Below, one piece after another: positions 12,101 through 27,100 of a DNA stretch of 64,000 bases; positions within the stretch are counted from its first letter, which is position 1, and each line of letters begins with the position of its first letter. Both the position numbers and the translations under genes were made by a program. Below the pieces are notes generated by a model that saw only the letters and a program-made list of their open reading frames with translations, was not told the origin of the DNA and made no database searches. The DNA comes from Hybos culiciformis (lineage: Eukaryota; Arthropoda; Insecta; Diptera; Hybotidae). Location of the stretch: NCBI GenBank assembly GCA_964007475.1, contig OZ023274.1, positions 77,883,303 to 77,947,302 on the forward strand, given 5' to 3'.

Positions 12101-15100
12101 TTTTATGTTGTTATATTATATAATTATAATTAAGTTAATTAAAATTAAATTATTTTTATTTTTTTCATAAAATATGCTTAAAATTATTTCGCTTAAAGCA
12201 CTTTAAATTTATATATTTGCGAATTAAAAAAAAAAAAAATTGATTTAAATTTGACACCCTATCGTTGTAATGTTTCCATTAGTGGATTTAGGACGGGGGC
12301 AGTGGCAGCATTTGCCCTTGAGAAGTTTAATAAATATTTTCATGGTAGAAAGAGATGCTGTAGATGAAATTTTCAGTGATATTTTGGAAGATATAAAAGA
12401 TAATACAGTAATTCGTCTTATTATTGAATTATTAAAGTCGAAACAAAAAAGGTAATAATTTCCAGACAAATTACGTCGAAATTCAATTTTTAAACCAATG
12501 TTATGGACGAAACATAAGTTGATATTAAAACAAGCTTTGATTCCTCATGTATTAACATTTTAGATTGCGAGCTTCTTGTATCCCAAATTGCTATAGATAA
12601 AGACAACAATAATTCTAAGCTCTCAAAACAATACGTTGCGGCTTAAAGTGAGGTGGGGCTTAAATAGACGAAAATGGACAATTTATCCAGAACAAGCCAA
12701 AATAAAGATAAAACTGATAGGAAGAATGACGCGTCCGCGTAAAGAAATCCACAATATAGAAAGCAAGAATCACACTACTTTTCGTGTTTACTAACAATCA
12801 TGAACAACTTTATTGGTTTATTAATAAGTTAAAAAAACTAACAAGAACATTATAATTTTTTTTCTTCTGAACCGTGGATAGAATTTTAATGAACAATTTT
12901 CTTACATATATACCTATAGTTTTCTTTTAATTTAATTTTCTTAACAATAAGGATCAAAAATGTAATTGATGTTTTGAAAGGAAAAGGCGACTAAGCACCA
13001 AGGAAAAAAAAAGAAGAAAATTTAAAATGTAATTCTATTAAAAAAAAAGTTTATATTAAAAAAAGTGCAAAATATTATTTCGACCTTTTAAATTAATGAA
13101 CTTGGTGACAAGTTGAAACCATTTTATTCACCTTTTTTTTCTCCATAAGAAAGAAATTGAATTAATTTTGTCACATTTTTTTTTTTATTTTTATTCTTCT
13201 TTTTTTCTCTACTTAATATAAGGTTAAAACTGTCTTTTAGTTGATGATACAGGCCATTAAAAATTTCAAACTCACAAAAAAAAAAAAAAAATGTGATAAA
13301 TTTTTTATTGTCGAATGAAAATAAAATTAGAATATCTTTTTGGTTAATTTAAATAACGATTAATGTTGAAGGCATGTTGTGATATTATATACCATTATTA
13401 TTAAATTTGGTGATCAAGAGAATTTAGTTTTTGTATTTTATTTTACTATATAAAAGTCATTTTAATTGAAATCTCTTCCGTTAAAAACAAAAATATATAG
13501 GTATATATAATATTAAAACTTAAATGGACAAACTATGTATTTGCCATAAAATAATAATAATTGGAAATGGAATATATGTCATAAGGTTAACAAAAAAGAA
13601 AATTATGTCATGCCAAAATTGATTTCCTTATTACAATAGACCAAAATTTATAAATTCTCTTGAAACAGATTGAAAAAAAAAACCTTTTTTTTTAATACTG
13701 AAATTGTTTTCAAATAAAAACAAAAATAAGAAAATTCTATATTGTATATATGTATAAAAAAAAAGTCAAAATATTTCCTTTGCTTTTCAATTTTCAATTG
13801 TTGAAAATATTTTTCCTGTCACTTTTATGTGCAATTTTTTTTTTTTTAACGCTTTACGACGTATTATAATTTTAACGCTTAGTTAGGTCCACACAAAAGA
13901 ATGAATAATTTAACTACATATTTATTTTGATTTTTATTCCTTATTTTCAATTTTTGAAACTTAAATAAAACTTCAATAAATTCCCGAAATATATAAATAT
14001 TTATAGTTTTAGCCGATTATTGTTAAAGTTTTTTTTTTTTATATATATCTTATAATCCTTACAGGTAATGACATTTTCAGTGTCTTATTTAAATGATCTA
14101 CAACAAAGTTAGACATACTCGAAAAATGAAAAATCTGTTCCACTGAGGTGCTGACTTAATTTGTAAATATATATTAATCTGAAATTATTTTATTATGATT
14201 ATTATTATAAACTTGAACCTAATTTTTTTTGAAATATTTTTTTTTCCCCTTTGCTCGAATAATTAATTCCCCCTAATCAGTTTTTAGTAAGTCTTCAAAA
14301 TGGAACTTATTTATTTTTTGCGAAAAAAGGGAAAAAACCTAACCATGTTCGTAACAACAAAGTCAAAGTCTGAGAAATAAACATAGAATGCATAGAACCT
14401 AAATTACTTTATCATTCCAATTATAGGGTTTATAATTTGTTTGTAACCATTATTGATTTTTGATATTTATCCATCTATACCGACAGCGTTTTAATAAATA
14501 TTATTTAATTTGTTGAATAAAAAAAAGAACAATCAATTCCAATTATTTAGATAAAATCAGCTTTTCATATTCGGTTAAAAAAAATATATACACAAATTTT
14601 CTTTCAACACTTCACAAATTTACATGTGACAATTTGTTTTGAATTATGTTTTATGCATATATCTATCACAAGAGCTGCATTTAAGAAGACTACAAAACGT
14701 TGTGAAACGAATTTTTCATGTTTACATATTGTTTTATTTTTGAAAAAATGTAAATATTTTTATTCATATTATTTTTTTTTTACTTAAAATAAATATTACT
14801 GTTTTAAGATTTTTAAACACTTCTTTTTTTTTAGTTTTTGATTCTATCTGTATATACAGCTTTAGTGCATCGTTTTCAGAATTTTATTTTTTATTTTACA
14901 GAGAGTAGAAAAATAAAATAAAACATTTCTCTGTATACCGAGTTAAGTAAATAATGCAACTAAAAAAAGGTACAAGACTAACAACATTTTTAACATTATA
15001 CACTTTAGTTTAATTGTGGTTAACCATACTAGAAAATGCATTAAAATCCTTTTAGACCACAAAAAAAAATCACTAAATATAATTTCAACTTGGTTTGCAC

Positions 15101-18100
15101 ACAACATACGATAAAGCAAATATTTGCTTTAAAAAATAAATCCATTTAAAATTTATTTTAAATCAAAATCACTGTGGATTATGTAAATGCCATATTCGAA
15201 GAAATTTTATATTAACTTTGGCCAAGTAAATGCATAACATAAAAATTATATGTAAAAATTTATGATTAAAAATTATGTTATGTTATACCTTTTGTTTGTT
15301 TTTTTTTAATTATTAATGAGAAATTTCTTGATTGAATTTAAAAATCGGTCTTTTCGCTATAAATATACTTCTTTTTTGTACCAGAAATACTGTTAGGCAG
15401 ATTTGACAACTACTGTTTCTATGCTATAATCACTATTGAAATTTTATGATTGTCATGAAATTCAATCTATTGAATTTCAATTAAGGACTACCAAATTCAC
15501 TGATTCCAAGATATAATCAATGATTATTCCAAACTATATTGTTCATAACGTACTTTCCTAACTTAAATATTGGATTTTGTACGTGCATGATGCAATTTTG
15601 TTTTGTATTGAACTTTTGCAGTACAAAATTATATCGAAATCACATTTATTCATAAATGAAGAAAAAATTGTTCATAATGTTCTGCAAAGGAAAAATCTTG
15701 AAAGATGAAAATTATTGAAATTTGAATTCCTTGTGTTGTTCCATAAAAAAAAAACAACTGTGTATAGATAATACCAATACTATTTTTAGGATAAAACTGA
15801 AAAAGAAAGTTATTCAATTTACCTGACACTCATACATTCCATGATCACGCCTTTGTACAAATTTTATTTGCAATGTCCATGTATTTGAGCCTGGAGTGTG
15901 TAATATTGCAAATCTTTCATCATTTGTATACATTTGTGCGCCTGATGATAATATGTGCCAATCTCGCCTTCGTATCCATGATATTTGATTCTGTAATTAT
16001 TATAGAAACAAGGTTTAATGAATATTTAAATTTTTTTAAATTTTTTATTTATTTATTTACTACTGAGAAAATTATAACTAAGCCAAATCTAACGAAATAC
16101 TAGTAACTGGAAAATGCTCAAGATTAGAAAATTAAAACTTCTAAAATGGCAAATACTATGAAATTTGGATTTTATCAATGTTGAATTAATTTAACTTAAA
16201 TAATTTGATTTAAATTTTTGTTTAATATCCTAGCTTTTAAGATTTTTTGAAGCAATTTTCGGCTATTTAAACTATCAAGAAGTAAAATCAATTTTTTTTT
16301 ATTTACACTTTATTTACACGCACTTAACACGCACAAATTCTACACAATAAAAAATTAATTTATGAAAATTATTACCAATCGATTAATAAATCAAATTATT
16401 TATGAATTTTTTTTAAATACCTAATAAATTTTAATAAAAATTTTTAATTATTTGCATGTGATTTCAATCATAAATCAAATATAAAACAAAAATTACAGTA
16501 ATTATTATTGAAGCTTTCAGGCAATTTTAAATTATGGTTGACTTATTTTAATTTTGGGAAATCATAGTTTAAAAAAAAAAATGGAAGTTCACTATTTATT
16601 TAATTTTAATATATTTTAATTGAAATGAAAATTAATTTGAATAATAATAATTATCTATATTTATGATTCTTTCATTTATAAATAATATAACTATTAATTA
16701 ATTAATTTTATAGCTAAACAGATAATAATAGGTAATAAAATTCTATATTTTGTGAACATTATATTTAGATTGAATTAAATTTTAATTTCAAATTTTGTTA
16801 TAATAATTTGGAATGAATTTAATATTGATTATGGATAATATAAAATTCTGAAGGGTATACAAAAGGAATGGGATAACGTGGACAAAAAACATTAGATAAA
16901 TTTTTTTTATATTAGTTTGCATTGAAAAATTGAAAAAGAAACCCTATACCTATTATATATATGCAAGCTCACTACTCTTAGCTCTTTGCCTACAAAAAAA
17001 TCAATATTTTATAAACGTAGTTCCTTATTTATTTTTCTGATTTACATATTTTTATCAGATCATGAAATATATATTATTTAGTCATCGTAAGTTGTTAACA
17101 ATTTTCCTATCTAACTAACATATTTTTTAAATACTCATTTAAGAAATTTTTTTTAATATTATTATTATTATTATTATTATCATAAAGGAAGTATAAATAG
17201 AGAAACTAGTCCCATACAAAAAATGCAAATACAAATAGTGAAACAAAAAATCCATATTACAACCCCATGAGCTTTTTTATTTGTATTTTTTAGACTTCCA
17301 CTCTCACAAAAGCTTTTAAAACTTTCAAAATAACAACAGTTCTATACAATTTTTAAAGTTTTAAAAGCTTTTGTGAGAGTGGAAGTCTAAAAAATACAAA
17401 TAAAAAAGCTCATGGGGTTGTGATATGGATTTTTTGTTTCACTATTTGTATTTGCATTTTTTGTATGGGACTAGTTTCTCTATTTATACTTCCTTTATGT
17501 TATTATTAAGCATAACAATAACATAACATAATTGACATTCGTCACGCTAATTTAACTTTGTCAAACATTATTATTATTATTGAATATCATTTGAAGTTTA
17601 ATAATTCTATTGATTCTTACAAAAATAAAAGGTCAAGAAATAAATTTAATTAAATTCATTACCTACTTGTATTGAATATTTGATTATTGATTTCTGTGAC
17701 ATGACAGACAGTTAATTAAAAATAAATTATTTATTTATATTATTTAAAGGTGTAATTTAGAAGAACAAAATATTTCAGAAATTACGACAATATTATTAAG
17801 AAATCAAGCCTAGAAAAATTAGCATTATTAATTATTTACGTAAAATATGAAATATAAAATCCAAGCAATAATTGATTATTAAATCAACGTTTCAAAAATA
17901 AACAGTATCTTTTATTAATTTTTGGAAAAATTATAAAATAACTTTAAAAAAACTTAAAATAATCATAAAAGTACATATTTGTATATATTTTGAACAATTT
18001 TATAAGATAAGTTTATCTATTTATGTTGCAGAGAGAGCTGATATTAGATGCTTCTGGATGTTATGTGTAATTTGTATAGCGTTCTATGTATGATTGTACA

Positions 18101-21100
18101 TGAAGTTAAAACCAAATATAATCTTCGGTTTTGATAATTTAACAACGAGTTGACATTTTTAAACTTTACGAAACGGAAATAATGTCAATTAACATTTTTG
18201 TTTCATTTCAAATATAAATGTCAAGATTATTTTCCTTGGCATTATTTTCACGATACAACCAAGTTGAAATAATTTATGTGCATAAACTTTTTTATCAGAC
18301 ATTATTCTTATTCTATGTGTATATATTTATGAATATAATTACATAAATAAATATTTATATTTTCGAAAGTAAAGAGACTTGAAACTGTATCTTCTATACA
18401 TAAATATTGTAAATAATTTAACTTTATTGTGGTCATTTAAATTCTTATTCATAGTAGAATAATCAATTTAAATTTAAAATGCAAACTATATATATCTTTC
18501 CATATTTTGTGTACTACAGGTTATGTCAAATAAAAATATTTTATGATTTGTACATCGTATATGTGTTTATGGTTTTAAACCTTTCAAATCTTGAATATAT
18601 AATTAAATCTAACACATTTTAATACACATCATATACCTTTTTTTTGTATATAGAAATAATATTTTTAGTATATTTTATTTAATAAGTATATAAATGATTT
18701 TTGGTAAATTTGCTTATTAAAATATGCAAAATTTTATTGCTTTATGGAATTTAAATTAAAATATTTAATATTTAAAAAAAAAAAAAATAATAATAATAAA
18801 AATCCTAAATTCGTAAAGGAAATAATGCACTTTGCATATATGTATGTACATAATATTCATAATATTATTTTTAATAAAGTATTTATATTTTCTTTAGAGA
18901 TTATAGAATTATTTATAAATTTTATTATAAAGCATTACAAAATGAAAATTTTGCATACATTATAACCATTATCCTTTTCATTTCTAAAAAAATTTTCTTT
19001 GTAATTTTGAATATTGCTTACAGATAGAGCATTGTAAAAGTCAAACAATATTATCATATGGTTTTCCATATGGTTCTGGCATTATTATATGAATTCTTAA
19101 AATGGAAATGTCAAGTTTATTTTTATATTTTTAATTAATCCTTTATATTTGTGTGTAAATTCGTTATGGCTATAAATGAAAATAATAGAATTGAAAATAC
19201 TCAGAAAAAGAAATTATAATAACTAAAGGAGAAAATTTAATTTATTTTTTAACAAGAAAAAAATATTCTTCAATTATTATCTAGTACTTGAAATAAAATA
19301 TGATTGATAAAATATCGAATTTGAAATCGTAAAACATGAAATTACATTTTAAATATACAGATTTGGTATACCACAAATATCATTAAGTGAAAAACTATAG
19401 TGAAATATACCACAAATATATTTATTGAATTATCGCTGTCGATAAATTCGACGCCAGGGTTATATCAGTTTTCACTGACTTATCGCTGGTTAAAATATAT
19501 TTTTTTTTCGCTATTGCAGTAATTTAACAAAAACGCAGAAACATTGTATAAGCGAAGATAATTCAACAAGAACAGTGGAAGTTCAGTAAAAAGACGCGGC
19601 GGCCGGCGATAATTCAGTTGGAGCTATGTCATGAAGAAATTCCGTAAAATTTTCTTTCAGATCATCTTTATGTTTTTATGCGTAGTTGTTTAAATTATAC
19701 ATTTTTACCTTTTATTATGTACAATGTAAATGTATAAATCTTTCATCTAAACTTAATTCAGAAGGTTTTTATTTTTATTTTTGTTTTCCATTGAGTTTTT
19801 TGTTTATTCTTTTTAAACTTTTTAGTACACTTATTTACTTTGTTTTTCTTAACATTTCATTAAAATGTTTTTATTAAAAAAAAAAAATATGAGAAGGTCA
19901 AGTGCAAGCTATTTTTAGACAAGAATTATTATAATATTCATGTTACTAATTTTTAAATTCACAAGGACTTTAAAATAATTTTTTCATTTTAAATTTTTAT
20001 TTAAATAAAATCTTATGAATTTTTAGTTAGAATAAGTAATATGCCATTGATAGTGGATTTCTGATAATTTTCGAAGTCGAAAAATAGAAAATTGTTTTCT
20101 GAGATGATTTATAAATCCTTGTATATATTTTGAAATTTTGGATTTTGGCTTCAAATACCAACACTATGTACACAATCGAAAACAATATGAACAGAGAATT
20201 AGGTAATTTATAATATACATGCATAATATACAATATATACAAGTACAATATAAAAAGAATGTATACATATATATAGTTAATTTTATGTACTGTTTTAATA
20301 ATAATTGTTAAAAATAAAGTTTCAGCATTAAATCTTTTTTAGTATAATAGTTATGTTTTTTATAAAACTAAAATAATAATAATATTAAAAAATATAAAAA
20401 CATTATTATATACACATAGTTATTATGAATTATTATTTATGTTTTTTATTGTTTCGCATTGAAGTTCTGATATAGAAAATTGAAAGAATGATGATAGTTT
20501 TTAATTGTTCTATCTTCTTAACTACTTACTTATCATCAAAAACTTTATTATAGATTTTCTTTTAAACTTATTTATTTTTCGAAACATCTAAGAAAATTTT
20601 CTGTTAAATAACTTTTAAAGTTTATTTTTGTTTCTTTTTGAAAATGTTGGTTAATAAATAAACTTTATGATGGATTTAATTAAGTTGTTCCTCCTCAACA
20701 ATGTCTAACGCTTAATATTATGAATAAAATTTTAGAATATAGGAGTTTTCTCTAATAAGACAAAAAAAAGTCATAATTTGTGTTCAGATTGTGTTTACAC
20801 TTTTTAAGATTTACTAAGATGTTTTTTTGCCTGATGTTTTGAAAACGGCTAATTTCAGAGTTGAATAAATGAAAACAACTATAGTTGAGTAGATTACCAA
20901 AATATAAGTGTGGTGTTTTAGTTCTTTTTTATCTTAATATTATCATCAACTCTGATTTTTTTTAATTAAAGCAGCGTTTAACTGAAAGTCTTATAAAAAT
21001 GAGTATTATTTATCTTAACATTTTATCAGCAATAATTATTTTGATTAGGACCAAATAATTATTAATAATATGGAGATTAATTTTAATCATAAATTTGTAG

Positions 21101-24100
21101 CATTTAGTCAGTTTATTTCTATGAATTATGCTATACTATAATTTCGTTAACATAACATTATACTTATAATATACACATAATGTAGAATGTACAAACAAAC
21201 GCATAACTAATATATATCATAGTATTTAGTTAAAAATTTATTTTCATAATTCAAGAATAATATTATATTGTGTATAATAGAACAAAATAATATAAATACC
21301 GTCTGATCTGGGATTAATGCCATAACTTGGTAAACTTTGAACACAAATTGCATGCAATTAAAATGAAAAGAAAATCCTGAAGGGTTCTTTAGAAATGAGA
21401 ATATTGCTTTTGTACATATACTGTTTACTATATGTAGAAAAAAAATCAACAAACATCATAATTTATATAAATATTTACAATGTATTGTAGTTATTTACAA
21501 GTTTATTTACATTATATGTGAATATATGGAAAGCATTATTATATTCTTTATGACTTTCAATGTTACATACAAGTAGTGTACTCTTGGAGTAGGTATTTAT
21601 ATTTATTTATTTACTTATTTTTTTTAACTTTTTTTTTTTTTACATAAACACCAATATGAATATGAAAAAGTCTGATGGACATTTTATGTTATTAAAACAA
21701 AAAACAAAAAAAAAAAAATAAACAAAAAACAAAAGCATTGCGGCAAAATGTTGCAGACTCTTACAAATTAAATATGTTGGTAGGTAGGTAGGTATATATT
21801 ATACATAATGGAAAAATGCATTATTTTAAATGCATAAAATTCACTTTCCATTAAAATAAAGAATTCATGAAATTTAGATTTTATTTAAAAAGTTAATTAA
21901 AAGTTAAAAATTAAGATAAATGTTATTTTAAAAGTTATGAGTTAGTTGAATAATTTTAAGCTTAAGTTATGCGATTAAGCAATTTGAATTTTCAATTCGT
22001 AAAAAACCAAGATTTATGGAAGAACTTTTAATATATTTATTAGATGAAGTATAAATTAAAAGTTAAGATAATGAAATGAAATTTTTATAATAAAATATGC
22101 TTTTTTATCTAAATAAATAATAAATAAGCCACAATTTTTTTTTTTATAGATATTGAATTATAATCAATTCATAAAATTTTATTACATTAATTCTGCATTC
22201 CGATTATTATAATCTCTCAAGAAAAGGTTCAAATTATTAAATTCTATAAATCCATAAATATTTAATATACAATTGTAAATATATTTATGTAAATATATTT
22301 ATGTAGAATTTATGTAAGAATGAAAAAGTTTTATGTTTTTCTATCCTACTCAAATGCTTTGGTAATTCTGTCAGAAAGGTAAATAATTTCGTTTACTTTT
22401 ATAAGAAAATCAAATAAGTGTTAGATATATAGATCAATTTAAAATATACAGAAAAAAAAACAAAACTATATACTAATACGATTATAAACATTTAATTCAT
22501 ACAACATAGTAAATGTAATTATTATGTTTTATAAATTTGCATAATTATCATTTGAAGATATTTAAAAATTTTTTAATCTATGACTTTTCATAGGTATTAA
22601 AAGCACATATCTTTATTCAATTTTCTTTATGTAATAATTTTGCAACTACTTATATACAAAGATACTTATATTCGACCTACATCCTTATAACTTGTTCTTT
22701 TCATCTAATTGGAATTACTTTATTGATTTTTACAGTATTAACACAAAAGTAAACATTTTAGTTTATCCTAAATATACTGCTTTTAGATTTTATTTTTTAA
22801 TGCTGAATTCATGTTGCATTTATTTATAATTTATATAATCGAAAATAATATGAAAATCCGAAGAAACTTAAATAAAATTTAAAATGAATATATATTATGT
22901 ACTTATAAAAAAACTATGTTGATTAAAAGTTTGAAAATAACTTTAATATCAGTATAGTTAAATTCAAGTTGCAGAATAATTTTTTTTTCAAAAGCTTAAA
23001 AATTTAATAAGCATAACAGTAGATTGTCATTTAGTTGGAAGAGGTGGTAATTAGTTTTGCCATTTTTTATTATCCGCAGTGGTGTGTTTAATTCTTAGAA
23101 CTTAAATAAAACTAACTATATGCTTTCCGAAGCAATCAAGAAGAAAACTAAATACATGCAAGCTTCAAAAATTGGGGAATTCTGTGTTCGCATGTAACGT
23201 CTATATTTAATATCCTTGTTTTATTCTAATTTTTCAGGAATGATTAAATAAAAACGTCACATGTTGACTTACCCCTGAAAACTTTTTAATAAAATCTACA
23301 ATAATTCCTACTAATTAAGAAGATGCTTCAATTTAGGCCAATTGAAAACTAAAGAAACTAATTTAATGAAATAAACTAGATAGAAACAACAATAACACTA
23401 AACAAACCCAATTTACACCCACTCTGTCCACTCCAGAAACTTTGCATACTAAAAATGCTGTTCCACCTAATTGGACGGTCGTATTATGTGCCATCATCTG
23501 GAATAAAAAGAAAATATACAAAAAAAATTTCTGTTCATCAACTTTAAGTACCTATAAAGAAAATAGTTTTTATGTTAAAAAGAATTTCTAACTTTTAACA
23601 TTTTTAAATTCGAATAAAATTAGGAATGGGAATTATAATGTTCAGCCGAATGGATTTGAAAGCTCACTTTTAGATAAAAGCTTTGAAAATGTTTAATTAT
23701 CTATACACTGATGCTGGCTTGTCGTTGACAATACGGGCGTATAGTGAAAACTTTCACCACTCCTGAGGACATGAAATTGATTTGAAGCAAACTTAAAGTT
23801 AAAGCTTTCCTTCTATAATTTCTATTTTTTGATATTGTTTTGTGATGCCTTTTAAATTTTAATTTTTGCACTGAATTACTACGATTATCTGTATAAAAGA
23901 ATAAAATTAAATAAATTTTTAATTATATTTACCTCACTATCATCAAACATTGGACTATCACTAGAATCTAAATTATTATCAATTTTACTATTAACACCGT
24001 TCGGATTCATCCATAATTTTTTCCAATCGTTTTCTGTTAATATTGATTTTTGTTCTGGAATAAAAATAATTAAAAAATTATTATTTCATGAGTTTAAAAG

Positions 24101-27100
24101 CTTTTGTGTAGACGAAAAATAAAATAATTTAAAATTGACCATTAATAAATTTTAGATTTATTTTATGAATAATTGGTTTAGAACTTCTATTTTCTATTAA
24201 AAACTTGATTCCAAATCTAATGTAAAATAAATGTTCGTAATATATGGTATTTGCTGCAAATTAGTATGTGGGGCGATAGATTTAGATTAAAGTAAATCAA
24301 AAACACAGATAAGGTTCGAAAGTGACCAAGGATTTGATCTGGAGGATATACGGGCAGACAGCGATTGTAAAAATATTAAAAAAAATTGCCAACAATATAT
24401 TAAATTAAAAATGTTGAAAACGGATCTCGTTCTCCATTTGTAAGGTATACCTACTGTTTATATATTTTCACATTTCATATACTGATTTTAATCCTTGGTT
24501 TACGTTTTAATTGTGTTGTCGGAGAGAAAATCTTTCTGCTACCATCAAATGGAATCATAATACAAATTAATCTAAGCAGCAGTGTCAAAAAGGATAAAAA
24601 AAAATCTTGATATGAATATCTCATAACATTAAAAACTTAAAAATGTCACAAGCCATAAACATTTTTTAGTTAAATTTATACTTAAAATTTATGTAATTTT
24701 TATTTATTTTTTTCATCTTAGTTTCCTTCATTTAAAATTGTAAGTAATTATAAATTACACTATCATTTATCAAGTTTTTTTCCCCGCCATGTACACATTT
24801 CCATAAATTTGCCTTGAACTTTATTGTGATAATAGAAAATTTTCATATTATATAAATTTTCTGTACACATAGAATTTTAAATATTTTATTTGTTAGAATA
24901 AACCCGATGTTTATTTTTTTTTTTTATAATAAAAATGATAAAATTTAATGTTGTATTATTATATAACAAAATATTCATAGAAATCATTATTTTATCTTTT
25001 TTGAATTTTTTTTTGAATATATAATATAGAAAATATTGAATTTATTTAATATTTCAAATAAAATATGCCTTTTCAATAAAATTTTATTAAAATTACACCG
25101 ATTTAATATTTTATTTATATAATAACTTTATTAAAACAATGTTACTTTTATTATATATTCACATAAATTTATGTAAAAAGATAATAGATAAAATTTTATT
25201 ATATTTAATTAACATATTTGGAATTGTAATATTAATAGCATATAATAACATTACTTTGTATAATGTTATTACGATTAATCAGGCTACAGAGGAATGTGTT
25301 TAAGTAAATATTTTTAATTCATTTTTAACGTGATCCATTTTGATTAAAATATTCGAGATGCTATAGAATTTGATAATTTAGGCACATTTGACTAACATTT
25401 ACATATGTATAGAACTTTAAGATGATACGGATAAAGTCATGGAATCCTAAAAATCATGGAACAAGATGAAAAAAATACCTAAATAAATATTAAAGATTGA
25501 TTTATAAAAAGAGATTAAGAAAAATACCGGAAGTAGTTCTATCATTTTGTCTATAATGCTATCTAAAAAGGTCGCACTAATACCTTTATTTCTTTAACTT
25601 CATTATACCAACAGTAGCCGTTAGATAAATATAGCACACAAATAATTGATTTTCCTTTAGAGACTTGTTTTCATTTTGTTGGAAAATATAATTTTGTTGA
25701 TATGTACACAGCGGGATAAAAAAAAGCATAAATATTTCCAACATATTCTTATACAGTTTTCTCAATATTTTCATTCAGAGGAATCCTAAATACAGCTTTT
25801 TTCTGTTTAAAATTTCACATTTGAGAAACATTTATTTTCTATAAATCTTATTTTGAATTTCACAAATTTATTAGTAAGGACATTTGATAAACGTAAATTA
25901 TTATAATAAAATTTTATAACTTAAAATTTTTTCGCTGTCATGAGAAAAAAGTGAAAAAATGTAAATGCGAAAATTTAGCACTGTTTCAGAATACATATTG
26001 CATAGAAATGGAAATATGAGTGTGCTATTAATCTTGACCATCATTGTATACACACAAATTCTGTGAACATCAACAAAATAATATTTTCCAATAAAATATA
26101 AATAAAAACAAATCCCTATAGGAAAATCAATTATTTTCCCATGAAATGCAGTCAATCACAAAAATTAATATCCAATTCATAATAAAAATTAGTTATATAT
26201 TATTCTATTTTTATTTTTTGTAAGGCTCACGTAAAAGTTGAATAGCGTAACACTTAAATAAAAATATTGCCAAATTTAACATATAAATATTATTATTATT
26301 ATTTTATTTTTTGCGTGAAAATAGACAAGGGACGTTAAAGAATATCATCAAACAACACCGGCATAAATATCAAGCCTTCCGGTACCTCGTAGGGAAAAAG
26401 TATAATGACAAATGTATGAAGCTTTATGAAAATACATATAGAAAAATCAAAAAAGAAAAAGGGATTAACACTTAAAAAAAATTATTATTAAAAGTTATTT
26501 ATTAAATCATTATTGATAAATTAAAAAAAAAAAAAAAAACAGATTGAATTGAGTAAAAATTTACATAATTCGAACAAATTCACCTCAGAAACTAAATCAC
26601 TAGGATTTTTTCGTCGCCGGATTGAATTTGGTCGATTTAAAATTCAATAGGTTTTTAGTTTCTGGAGTGCAGTTTATGAAATGTTTATTCAAATCAATTC
26701 TTTTTTTTTTGTATAACAATGAATCTTTAGGTCAACCGAAGCTAAACGAAATACATTAATATCGCCGCTTTAATAGACAAAAAATGGATGTTGATGATGT
26801 GACTTTTCATATTTAGTGTTAATAATAATCGACTCGATTGTATCAAATTTTGTCCGAATTACAAAAAAAAATTTGTATGAAATCTATTTTAGATCTACTG
26901 TTTTTGCAGAAACTAAAACTATTCATATTTCACTTTTTTTTTGCGATTTTACTACTTTGTTAATGTTAGTACTATCGATGATGAGACAAATAATTTTTAA
27001 ATTAAATTTATTATGTAATTTAATCAAATTTTCTAGTTTCAAAATAAAATTATTAAAAAATAAGTAGTAGTAGGTCGTAGACTAATAATTAGTCTCAATT

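Larger units (their letters stand above)
10125..15822 (-). other. intron 4 of the dpr gene (5,698 bp, phase 0)
   Basis: GT at 15822-15821 and AG at 10126-10125. A/T-rich, with two less A/T-rich patches (10357-10620 and 12245-12790) that carry short unrecognised frames. I see nothing else supportable. Confidence 0.85.
15991..23407 (-). other. intron 3 of the dpr gene (7,417 bp, phase 0)
   Basis: GT at 23407-23406 and AG at 15992-15991. It contains the large palindrome at 17181-17499, the word palindrome at 19425-19618 and a GGTA microsatellite. The rest is A/T-rich with no recognisable exon. Confidence 0.87.

Noticed and set aside
23495..23497. ATG-ATG at the start of the Ig1 exon as an alternative translation start
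   Set aside because: It directly follows a good acceptor, upstream exons join in frame, and the true start supplies a signal peptide that a secreted Ig protein needs.
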